From the NCBI GenBank assembly GCA_014239435.1, contig JAAZYX010000003.1:124001-188000 (forward strand): a stretch of 64,000 nucleotides of DNA. Reading direction: 5' to 3'. Positions 36,392 to 45,500 of the stretch are shown piece after piece (the stretch's first letter is position 1; each line of letters opens with the position of its first letter). Under the pieces are notes generated by a model. The model saw only the letters and a list, made by a program, of their open reading frames with translations. It was not told the origin of the DNA and searched no databases. Position numbers and translations under genes: made by a program. The DNA comes from Fidelibacterota bacterium (lineage in GTDB: Bacteria; Fidelibacterota; Marinisomatia; Marinisomatales; TCS55).

Positions 36392-38218
36392 CTATTCACC
36401 GTATTTGGCTTTTCGGCTTTTCGCCATTCGTTTATTTGGATCCAATTCCATTTTGCGCAACCGAATCGATAGCGGAGTTACTTCAACCAACTCATCCTCT
36501 GCGATAAATTCTATAGATTGATCAAGGGACAATTGCTTTGGCGGGCGCAAAACAACGGTTGAATCTGAAGCCGCTGCCCGCATATTGGTTAATTTCTTTT
36601 CTCTGGTAATGTTTAATGTCAAATCATCGGTCCGGTTACGTTTTCCAATAATCATACCGTCATAAACTTCAGTCCCGACTTTCACGAAAAGTTCCCCTCG
36701 ATCCACCATCCCTAAACACGCATACGTTGTAACTTTGCCTTTTCTGTCTGCTACCATGGCTCCACTCATTCGTTGTGGAATTGGACCAAACCACGGTGAG
36801 AAACCATCAAATAATTTATTCATTATTCCGGCACCTTGGGTATCGGTAAGGAATTGGCTGCGAAAGCCAATTAATCCACGGGACGGAATATCAAATTCCA
36901 TAGAAACTCGGCCGTGACCATGATTCACTAAATTTGTCATCTTTCCTTTTCGAGCAGAAAGTTTTTCTGTAATAATACCAACTTTATCATCCGGAATATC
37001 AAGAAACACTTTTTCCATCGGTTCCATGACTTTCCCATTTTCTTCGTGGGTTATTACATGCGGTTTCGAAACCATAAATTCAAACCCTTCTCTCCGCATA
37101 GTTTCAATCAAAACAGCCATCTGAAGCTCTCCTCTTCCGCGTACCTCAAATACATCTGTCCTATCCGTGGCACGTACTTGAAGAGCAACATTCCCAAGAA
37201 TTTCCTTTTCCAGTCGTTCGTTGATCTTTCGCGATGTAAGATATTTCCCTTCTTTGCCGGCAAATGGACCATCGTTTACATAAAACAGCATAGATACAGT
37301 AGGCTCATCGATGGTAATTCTGGGGAGCGGCTCAGGATTTTCATTGGAAGTAATTGTATCGCCTATGGTAACACCATCAATGCCCGCAACTGCAATGATA
37401 TCACCTGCTTCAAGGGTTTCAACTTGATCTTTTTTGAGACCGGTAAATGTATATAATGCTGAAAACTTTTGATTATGCTTGATGTCATCGATCCCGCATA
37501 AGGCGTATGATTTATTCATTGCCAAAACACCATTATTTAATCTGCCAATCGCCACCTGACCTACGTAAGGATCATAATCCAAATTGGTTACCAGGAATTG
37601 AGGTTTATGATCGTCATCTGCAACCGGCCCATTTATATTTTCAAGGATTGCTTCAAAGAGCGGTGTTAGGTCTGAAGAGGCATCATTTAACTCACTGTGA
37701 GCAATCCCATCTTTGGCATTTGTATATAAAATGGGAAACTCAATTTGATCTTCGGTCGCATCCAAATCGATAAATAGATCGTAAACCTCATTTATAACTT
37801 CCTGAATTCGAGCATCCTTTCTATCAATTTTATTGATGACTAAAATTACGGGCAAGGCTCTATCCAAGGTTTTCTTGAGGACAAATCGGGTTTGAGGCAA
37901 TGGACCTTCGCTGGCATCTACCAATAGCAGAGCGCCATCAACCAAGTTTAAACTTCTTTCCACTTCTCCACCAAAATCAGCATGTCCGGGTGTATCCATA
38001 ATATTGATTTTTACATTTTTATAATGCACAGCGGTATTTTTCGCTGTGATAGTAATTCCGCGTTCTTTTTCTAAATCCATCGAATCCATAACGCGCTCAT
38101 CTATTTGTTGATGATCCTGAAAAGTCCCGCTTTGCCTTAGGAGGCCGTCAACAAGAGTAGTTTTCCCATGATCAACATGTGCTATAATTGCAATATTTCG
38201 AAAATTATTTTTTCTCAT
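36392..38218 (-). CDS. typA: translational GTPase TypA/BipA
   Basis: Ribosome-associated GTPase related to EF-G and involved in 50S assembly and stress adaptation. The 608-residue product has G1 [16 protein letters not shown]2 [14 protein letters not shown]3 [14 protein letters not shown] and G4 [13 protein letters not shown]. Domain V and the C-terminal TypA-specific domain contain [18 protein letters not shown], a family hallmark. It lies 36 bases after carA on the same strand; the carA-typA pairing is a chromosomal neighbourhood without an obvious shared function. Confidence 0.96.
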   Translation of the reverse strand: MRKNNFRNIAIIAHVDHGKTTLVDGLLRQSGTFQDHQQIDERVMDSMDLEKERGITITAKNTAVHYKNVKINIMDTPGHADFGGEVERSLNLVDGALLLVDASEGPLPQTRFVLKKTLDRALPVILVINKIDRKDARIQEVINEVYDLFIDLDATEDQIEFPILYTNAKDGIAHSELNDASSDLTPLFEAILENINGPVADDDHKPQFLVTNLDYDPYVGQVAIGRLNNGVLAMNKSYALCGIDDIKHNQKFSALYTFTGLKKDQVETLEAGDIIAVAGIDGVTIGDTITSNENPEPLPRITIDEPTVSMLFYVNDGPFAGKEGKYLTSRKINERLEKEILGNVALQVRATDRTDVFEVRGRGELQMAVLIETMRREGFEFMVSKPHVITHEENGKVMEPMEKVFLDIPDDKVGIITEKLSARKGKMTNLVNHGHGRVSMEFDIPSRGLIGFRSQFLTDTQGAGIMNKLFDGFSPWFGPIPQRMSGAMVADRKGKVTTYACLGMVDRGELFVKVGTEVYDGMIIGKRNRTDDLTLNITREKKLTNMRAAASDSTVVLRPPKQLSLDQSIEFIAEDELVEVTPLSIRLRKMELDPNKRMAKSRKAKYGE

Positions 38219-38254
38219 AAAACCCTAATCTTTCCAAAATTTATATGATTCATA

Positions 38255-39346
38255 TCAATAACCGCTCTCCATCAATTCAATAAATTGTCGGAACAAATAT
38301 CTGCTATCATGCGGACCCGGACTGGACTCGGGGTGATATTGTACTGAAAATGCAGGATAATCCTTACTTCTAATGCCTTCCGATGTGGTATCATTCAGAT
38401 TAATATGTGTAGAGATTATTCCATCCGGCAATGAATCCAGATCAACTGCAAATCCGTGATTTTGGCTTGTGATTTCCACACGATTATTCTCAAGATTTTT
38501 TACAGGATGGTTGAGACCGCGATGCCCAAATTTAAGTTTAAACGTTTTGGCGCCTAAGGCTAATGCTAAAATTTGATGTCCGAGGCATATACCGAAAATC
38601 GGTTTCTTCCCTAAAAGTTCCTGCACCATTTTAATTCCATACGTTACGGCTGCAGGGTCGCCCGGTCCATTACTCAAAAAAACACCGTCAGGATTGAAAT
38701 CAAATATTTTTTTCGAAGAAACTGATGCCGGAAATACGGTCACATCGCAACCGTGTTCTTCTAACAACCGGAGGATATTGTATTTAATCCCATAATCAAT
38801 TGCCGCAACCTTGTATCGCTTTCCACTACTGTTTTGTGACCATTCAAACTGCATATCTACAGAGACTTCTTTTGCCAAATCCAAACCCGTCATATCGGGA
38901 TTCTTCAGCAATTTCTCTGTTAGAGAACCTTTGTTAAAATCAATGGTAGAGATAATGCCGTTCATTGCTCCATTATCACGGATGTGCCGTGTAAGCGCTC
39001 TAGTATCTATCGCCTGAATTCCGACAACGCTATGTTCCCGTAAATAATCTCCAATCGACTGATGTGCCCGCCAGTTTGAGGGAAGCTCAGTTTCCTCTTT
39101 AACCACAAACCCAGCAACCTGAATCCGATCGGATTCAACATCTTCAGGATTCACTCCGTAATTGCCAATATGTGGCGAAGTCATAGTGACTATTTGGCGG
39201 CAGTAAGATGGATCTGTCAAAATTTCCTGATATCCTGTCATTCCGGTGTTAAAGCAAACTTCGCCAATGGTTTCCCCTTCAGCGCCGAAAGAGGACCCTT
39301 GAAATAAGCGTCCATCTTTTAACAGTAATACAGCTTGATTTTTCAT
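38255..39346 (-). CDS. carA: carbamoyl-phosphate synthase small subunit (glutaminase)
   Basis: Hydrolyses glutamine to feed ammonia to CarB. The 363-residue product has the N-terminal CPSase_sm domain (VLLLKDGRLFQGSSFG, CFNTGMTGYQEILTDPSY) and a class I glutamine amidotransferase domain with the nucleophile in FGICLGHQILALALG and the HxE dyad in FSVQYHPESSPGPHDS. ATG 39346 was preferred to an in-frame GTG at 39358. An intrinsic terminator ends 28 bases before this start, an arrangement that could mean attenuation as well as simple termination of the preceding operon. Confidence 0.96.
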   Translation of the reverse strand: MKNQAVLLLKDGRLFQGSSFGAEGETIGEVCFNTGMTGYQEILTDPSYCRQIVTMTSPHIGNYGVNPEDVESDRIQVAGFVVKEETELPSNWRAHQSIGDYLREHSVVGIQAIDTRALTRHIRDNGAMNGIISTIDFNKGSLTEKLLKNPDMTGLDLAKEVSVDMQFEWSQNSSGKRYKVAAIDYGIKYNILRLLEEHGCDVTVFPASVSSKKIFDFNPDGVFLSNGPGDPAAVTYGIKMVQELLGKKPIFGICLGHQILALALGAKTFKLKFGHRGLNHPVKNLENNRVEITSQNHGFAVDLDSLPDGIISTHINLNDTTSEGIRSKDYPAFSVQYHPESSPGPHDSRYLFRQFIELMESGY

Positions 39347-39374
39347 AGAATCATACACGTCAATTTTCTTGCAT

Positions 39375-39406
39375 AAAAAAGGCCGACCTGTAAGGAAAGG
39401 TCGGCC
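39375..39406 (-). terminator. Rho-independent terminator between the cyclase gene and carA
   Basis: On the minus strand GGCCGACCT and AGGTCGGCC form a perfect 9-bp stem with an 8-base loop, followed by six T. It lies 62 bases after the cyclase stop and 28 bases before the carA start. It most simply ends the 12-kb envelope operon; it could also act as an attenuator in a carA leader. Confidence 0.9.
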
Positions 39407-39468
39407 GGCCTGCGTTCTAGCATAGCTGAATTTGTGAATAATTATTTAAAGATAAAACAACCGATATG

Positions 39469-41775
39469 TTACTTTTTCGTCAACGCCCAAGAGCCATCCC
39501 AATCGTCTCCCGGAGGATTTTCGGCATAATGTTCGCATCGTGGAATATAAATGCGGCTTGGGTTCGTTTTGCGTCCGGGAAACATATCTTCAAGTTCATC
39601 TGACGCTTTAAACGCTTCAATCGCCGTTTGCCAATCCTGATTACGATACAATTTGACCGCTTCGTGATATGCAGGCAGTAATTTGTCGTAACCCGGCGGC
39701 AGATTCCCATCTTCAGAAATGAGTTCGAACACCTGCGCCGGTTCTGTTTTTCCCATTACAATCACAAAATCCAAATCTCGCCAAATGAATTTATCTTTGC
39801 AGGCTTTATATGATTCTTCGGCTACCTGAATATAAATACCATACTGCTTTGCTGACGCTTCCAGTCTCGCCGCCAAATTCACCGTATCGCCCATCATGGT
39901 GTAATTCATGCGCATGGTTGATCCCATATTCCCGGTTACCATCGGGCCCGTATTAATTCCAATCCTGTTTTGCATATGATGTACAATCTCAGGCCAGCGA
40001 TCTCCGTCAGCCTGCCATTTTTCACGAAGTTCGGCAAGACCTTCCTGCATTTTTATAGCTGTTAAACACGCCCAGTATTCATGATCATTTACCGGAGCGG
40101 GAGCGCCGTAAAAGGCTACAATCGCGTCGCCAATGTATTTATCAAGTGTGCCTTTGTTGTTCAAAAGAATGTCCGTCATCTCCGTTAAATATTCGTTTAA
40201 AAGCTCTACCAAATCGGATGCGGATAATTTTTCTGAGAAACCGGAAAAACTCTGAATATCCGTAAAAAATGCAGTATGATATCCTTCTGTACCTCCGAGC
40301 TGCGGCTCTTCCTTATTATCATACATCTGGTCAATAAGTTCAGGAGAGATGTAAGTACTGAATGTATTTTTCAAAAAGCGCTTATCTTTTTCAACTACGA
40401 GAAAATTATAAAGGAATATCCCAAGGTATGTCCCTGCCATGCTCATCGCAGGACGGACAATTTCCCACATCACTAAGTTTGATAAAAATTGAGTGTACGT
40501 AAACAATACCCATGCAACTATACCAACAAGCGGTGCAGGAAGTGTGTAAAGAGGCTTTGTCGGTATGCTGACCATAATACCTAAAAGGATCGCAACGATC
40601 AAAATCACCATCAAATTAGATTTAGAAGATGTTGGCTCTATAAACTGGTTTTGAAGGATACTATGTATCACATTAGCATGTACCTCAACACCGGCAAAAG
40701 TTTCCTGCACCGGAGTATTTCTAAGGTCCATAAGGCCCGGCAGTGATGCACCGACAAACGCAACCTTATCTTCAAAATATTCCGCAAGATTGGGATCAAT
40801 GCAATAGGTGTAGGGTAAATAATAAAATGTTTTAAACCTTCCAAAAAAATTAACGTACATACGGCCATGATCATCTATTGGAATTTCCCGCACAACTGTA
40901 TCTGTTGTATCGGTAAGCCGCAGCACATGGTTATCAAAATCGTAATCAAAACCACCATCTTTTTTAATACCAAGGATATCAATAGCCGCTGACATTACAA
41001 GGCTCGGATACACGTGCTCGGGTCCTTCAAAGTAAATGGCCGTTGGCGCGCGCCGGATAATTCCATCTGCATCCTGCGGAAAATTTGCACTTCCGGATCC
41101 GACAGATGCTGATAATAATTCGACATGGGTATTCCCAATGCGGTCTGCTGTCGGCAGCTTTTCGGCTATTTCTCTCGGGATACCGTGAATTATATGATTT
41201 GCGTAATGATACCCTTCGGGTTCTGCATCCATTTTATACAGAAAATTGAGGCTGTCTTCTTCCTCAAATACTAGCGCATGATACGCTTTTTGAGTGAAGG
41301 CTGTTTGATCTACAAATGAATATGGATTTCTTTCCAAAAGGAAATCATTTGCCCGATTTACCATTTCCTGAGTTGAGAATGTGTGTTCGCCAATTAAATC
41401 TGAAAAAAGGAAATAATTAGCCATGTTTTCAGGGTCAAATATGATATCAAATATAATAGCTTTTGGGTTCCCGCTTGATACCGATTCAATCAGTTTGCCA
41501 TGAGTTGCATGCGGCCAGTCTTTATAATTCCCCAGTCCACCATCTTCCGGAGCCGCCACAGAATTCTGATCAATATCGATAATAATGACATCGTCGATTG
41601 ACTGCTCTTCTACACCGGATACCTTTGCTTTCATACGGGAATCGTAGGAAAGATATTCATACCCATCGAGAAGAGATTTAAGAAATGGGATTTTCTGGGT
41701 GCCGAAGCCGACAAATAGTGCAACTGCTAGTCCAATGATGGCACCAATGCTTACGCGCTTTAGGATATCAGACAT
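39469..41775 (-). CDS. CHASE2-domain adenylate/guanylate cyclase
   Basis: Membrane-bound class III nucleotide cyclase that senses an extracytoplasmic signal. The 768-residue product has an N-terminal membrane anchor (about 9-28), a CHASE2 sensor (about 35-385; DDVIIIDIDQNSVAAPED, and later EDKVAFVGASLPGLMDLRNT with VEVHANVIHSIL, a CHASE2 end signature), and three hydrophobic segments (about 390-470). The cyclase domain spans about 490-690. Metal-binding aspartates are in FFTDIQSFSGFSE and YIGDAIVAFYGAP, and RIGINTGPMVTGNMGS is the conserved dimer loop. A C-terminal helical tail follows (YHEAVKLYRNQDWQTAIEAF, TPR-like). Last gene of the operon, preceded by the FecR-domain gene. Whether it makes cAMP or cGMP is not decidable here. 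Confidence 0.94.
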   Translation of the reverse strand: MSDILKRVSIGAIIGLAVALFVGFGTQKIPFLKSLLDGYEYLSYDSRMKAKVSGVEEQSIDDVIIIDIDQNSVAAPEDGGLGNYKDWPHATHGKLIESVSSGNPKAIIFDIIFDPENMANYFLFSDLIGEHTFSTQEMVNRANDFLLERNPYSFVDQTAFTQKAYHALVFEEEDSLNFLYKMDAEPEGYHYANHIIHGIPREIAEKLPTADRIGNTHVELLSASVGSGSANFPQDADGIIRRAPTAIYFEGPEHVYPSLVMSAAIDILGIKKDGGFDYDFDNHVLRLTDTTDTVVREIPIDDHGRMYVNFFGRFKTFYYLPYTYCIDPNLAEYFEDKVAFVGASLPGLMDLRNTPVQETFAGVEVHANVIHSILQNQFIEPTSSKSNLMVILIVAILLGIMVSIPTKPLYTLPAPLVGIVAWVLFTYTQFLSNLVMWEIVRPAMSMAGTYLGIFLYNFLVVEKDKRFLKNTFSTYISPELIDQMYDNKEEPQLGGTEGYHTAFFTDIQSFSGFSEKLSASDLVELLNEYLTEMTDILLNNKGTLDKYIGDAIVAFYGAPAPVNDHEYWACLTAIKMQEGLAELREKWQADGDRWPEIVHHMQNRIGINTGPMVTGNMGSTMRMNYTMMGDTVNLAARLEASAKQYGIYIQVAEESYKACKDKFIWRDLDFVIVMGKTEPAQVFELISEDGNLPPGYDKLLPAYHEAVKLYRNQDWQTAIEAFKASDELEDMFPGRKTNPSRIYIPRCEHYAENPPGDDWDGSWALTKK

Positions 41776-41820
41776 GATGGGAAAATAAGAAAAAGTGAGA
41801 CGTAAGGTAAGCGGAAACTA

Positions 41821-42555
41821 CTACGGGGAATCCAGTTCCTGATTCCACTTGACGAAGTCGTTTTCTCCATCATTTGACTGGTCAAACTTGAACATGTGGT
41901 ATTTGCCGTCTTTGCGGACGTTTATCTGCATACCTTCCACAAGGCTGATCCAGTCTTTCAGTGTTACTTCGTAAGGACCCGATACTTCTGTTACCGGTCC
42001 CAGTGTAAATTTTGGTTTATTCGGATTCAGGCTTCCGGGTACAAATCCTTTGCGCTTTTCCTTCCGCTCTTCAGAAATATTTTTTGCCGCATTTACATCT
42101 ACTTTTCCTTCATAAACAAGTACGGCACTTTCATCGTTGCCGGCCGTGGCGCGATATTTGGTGCCGCGGATGGCGGCGACAGCGGTTGGAGTGCGAATGG
42201 CAACACTCTTTTTTTCACCAAATGCTGCTTTGGCCGCAACCCATACATTTCCTTTATTCAAGTTTGCACCGAAATCTTTTGTCATGGGCTTTACGCTTGC
42301 GGCCGTTATCTCAAGTTCTGAATTTTCACCGATGCGTACCTTACCGCCTCCGGTTAGCGTGATTTCACACCGGGATTTTGCGAGTGTCCGAATAACATCA
42401 TTTTCGTTGAGAGGCATTTTGGGTTTGGCTCTCACCCAATCAGATCCGCCGGCAGCCATTACTTCTACCTTACCAAGCGGTAAACTGATTTTGCCAAATT
42501 CAGCAGCACTAACCTGCGCCAATAAAATGACACAGGTTAGTAAAGCCGATTTCAT
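41821..42555 (-). CDS. FecR-domain periplasmic protein
   Basis: A 244-residue exported protein with signal peptide MKSALLTCVILLAQVSA and a FecR domain (about residues 40-160): LNENDVIRTLAKSRCEITL, GGGKVRIGENSELEITAAS, KSVAIRTPTAVAAIRGTKYR and SAVLVYEGKVDVNAAK. Stand-alone FecR proteins of this form often neighbour CHASE2 cyclases, and here the cyclase follows after 45 bases. That suggests it is a ligand or modulator of the CHASE2 sensor domain (inference). ATG 42555 is chosen over an in-frame TTG at 42588, since it opens a clean signal peptide. The classical FecR partners, FecI sigma and FecA receptor, are absent. Confidence 0.88.
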   Translation of the reverse strand: MKSALLTCVILLAQVSAAEFGKISLPLGKVEVMAAGGSDWVRAKPKMPLNENDVIRTLAKSRCEITLTGGGKVRIGENSELEITAASVKPMTKDFGANLNKGNVWVAAKAAFGEKKSVAIRTPTAVAAIRGTKYRATAGNDESAVLVYEGKVDVNAAKNISEERKEKRKGFVPGSLNPNKPKFTLGPVTEVSGPYEVTLKDWISLVEGMQINVRKDGKYHMFKFDQSNDGENDFVKWNQELDSP

Positions 42556-42592
42556 GTTTTTCAATTGGGAATTGTAATGATGAAACAAGCGG

Positions 42593-45500
42593 CTATTTCA
42601 CCATGATCATTTTGCGTGTGCTCTGGTAAAGCATCTGACCAAAGCTATCCACCGCTTCCAACCTATAAAGGTACACACCGGTTGGCACTTTCATTCCTCT
42701 GGAATCTGTGCCAATCCAAATGGTGTTGTGATGCCCTTTCGCCATAGATTGATGATCAAGGATGCGGGACACTTCCTCACCGCGGATATTGTAAACCGAC
42801 AAAGTAACCGTTGCATCTTCCCCTAAAATAACCGGGATAGACGTTACCGGATTAAATGGATTTGGAATATTTTGTCCCAGTGCATACGAATCCGGAATCA
42901 GTTCAAATTTGCCTAATTCTGTCTCCACGTTTGCTTCATTACCTGCAACAATCATAAAGGAACGTTCCTTCTCGGATCCAGTTGAGGCATAAGAATAATT
43001 TGAATTTGCCGACACATCGTGCGCCAGTCCAAGATCGCGATCTACGAGGTAAACGGTCCAGGCCGGATCCAGTAAGGTCACCCATTCAAAATCAAGATTG
43101 ACCACGCCATACTTATTGGTAGTAACAACAAGCGGCCATTCATTTACAGCATTCCCGGTTGGCTGGATGTCTGTGTTATACAGTCCATCATTTTGTGTCC
43201 AATGCCTATTGTCGAACGCAACGCTAATGTAGTCGCCTATTACAGGCGGTTCACGCGAGTCCAGTACATCCCATTCATTCGACGCTTCGGTAAAGAGGCC
43301 GAACGCATTTTCATCGTCACGGGCAGTTCCGATGTAGGCCTTCACATTGGCAGAGAAATCGAGCGGTAATTCCGCAACAGTTTTCGCCATGTTTTTGCTG
43401 CTTCCCGGCCTTGGATAATTGACCTGAATTTGTGATGCTGCATTCACAAAAAGCCAGTAGCCGTTCCCGGCCTGTAGCTGGGTTGTTTGCGTGTAGCCAT
43501 TTCCGGTGTAGCGGTACACTTTATTTTCCACGCTGCCGCTTTGGACTTCAAATGAACTTAAATATGTATCAGCCGCATAGGGCGTTGCGACCATGTTCCA
43601 TCCGGGCTGGAGCGTTATGGTTGGCACATTAGTGAGCGGTGTTGAAATGCCGCCATCAGTATCCAGAGTATGGTCGTCAGCCGTAATAATCCAATACGCG
43701 GAAGTTGGAGAAAACTGTCCTGAATTTTCCCCATAGGTTGCCGATTGAGGATCGTACCGGAAAACGCGGTAAACGGTATTGTCATATGGTCCAAGATCAT
43801 CTTCAAGAACACCGCTAATGGATTTATCCGCTAAGTTCCCCGGGACTGAAATCATACTGTAAACATTTGCACTCGTCTGGCCTATGGTCAGTTCATTGAA
43901 CGATACGGGAATATTCACGGTGTCGGATGAAGAAATACGGTTCCAGGAATCATGCACTACAACAGCAGCAAGCAATCCCGATCGGGAGACATTGTTGTCC
44001 GCTAAAACTCCGTCGTATGTCATATCACCATCAGGATCATTCAGAGGTGTTGTAACCCAAGCACCTGCGCCCGGGGAAAAAGTCTCCAGCTCAACTGCAT
44101 TAATAAAGCTACCTGCAATGCCGGTTATAGTTGCAGACACATTTAAACCATTATCAGCTTGCCCGCTTAAACTTTCTAAATCTGTCGTCACGGTATAGGA
44201 TGGCAGAAAATTATTTCCGCCGCCTACAGTCCACTGGCTGAAGTCTGATACATTGTCCGCGCAGATGGTGCCTTCAGATTCATTGTATGACATATCTGAT
44301 CCAGAAATTTCCACCCATTCATCCTGCGAGTAACTCGGACGGTAATAGATGATCAAGCTGTTAAAATCGGTAATGCCGTCTAATAGCCCCGCGGCATCAA
44401 GCTGGTTCAAATCAAAACAAACTTGTGCGGATGTGAAATCAAAATCTGCAGTTATTTCCCAATACCGTTCTGCCAAACCTGAAGAGTCTCCGCTTGGATA
44501 GGCACCGTCTACCAAAGTCGCCGTGATGGTGCCTCCATCTCCGCTGACTCCGCCAAAATCAAAATTGGTGTTCGCATCAGCCAAATCGTAGGACCCGTCA
44601 CCGCTAACTGCTGCAGTGTCTGTTTCAACGCTTGCATCGGCAGCATCATATACTTCGATGGAATAAGGAATAGTTACTACTGTTTCGCTTTCGATCCCAT
44701 TTCTGAGCGTGAAGGTTAAATCACCTGTTCGTTCTCCTGCGCTTACAAAGTCCAGGTTAAAAAGAATAAAATCGTTAGATCCCGGTCCAATACCTTCGGG
44801 ATGGTATTCCACGCTAAATTCTCCGTGCTGTGTCGAAACTTCATCAATCAGGATTGGCCCGTCTCCATCATTGAAAATTCCAAGATACCTGTCATTACTG
44901 CCAGCTGTAATAGCGACCATATTCAGTTCGGCGGCCTCTGTGGATAAGGTTCCACTGGACGTGTATTCTACATAAATATCGGATAATCCGGATCCGTTCT
45001 CTACCAAAATTCCACTTACAGTAACATACGCTTCAATGTCGCCGGGTTCTTCATCACCGTCATAATCAACAAAAGCGCCGATCTTATATCCGGAGTCATC
45101 TGAGATTTCGGAAGACTGGAAATCATAGTTCACATCATTCCCGGATGATACATCTCCCAAATTTTGAACGGAAACAGCTTCGCTCCAGATTGTCTCATCG
45201 TCATCGGGCAGAAATAAGCCAACAACAGCATCGCCGCCTGTAATGATATCCGTGTCAAAAGATACTGTACCGGTAATCTGTCCCATGGAACTGGAAAATG
45301 TGATGTTTACACCGGTGGCCTCAGCATTGGAATCCGTAAAAATATTAGGAGCGCTTCCTGTTGGTTCGCCATCATCATAGTCATTGTTGTCATTAGCGTC
45401 AAAATATCCGCCAACGGTGTATGGACCATTGCTTGCTGAAATTTGATTATCAATAATTTCAAACGAGCGATTTGCAAATGGTGGATCTTCACCCCACGGC

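Noticed and set aside
41896-42577. Several 116-146 codon plus-strand frames opposite the FecR gene
   Set aside because: Overlapping frames antisense to a clear FecR domain; composition follows the codon bias of the opposite strand.
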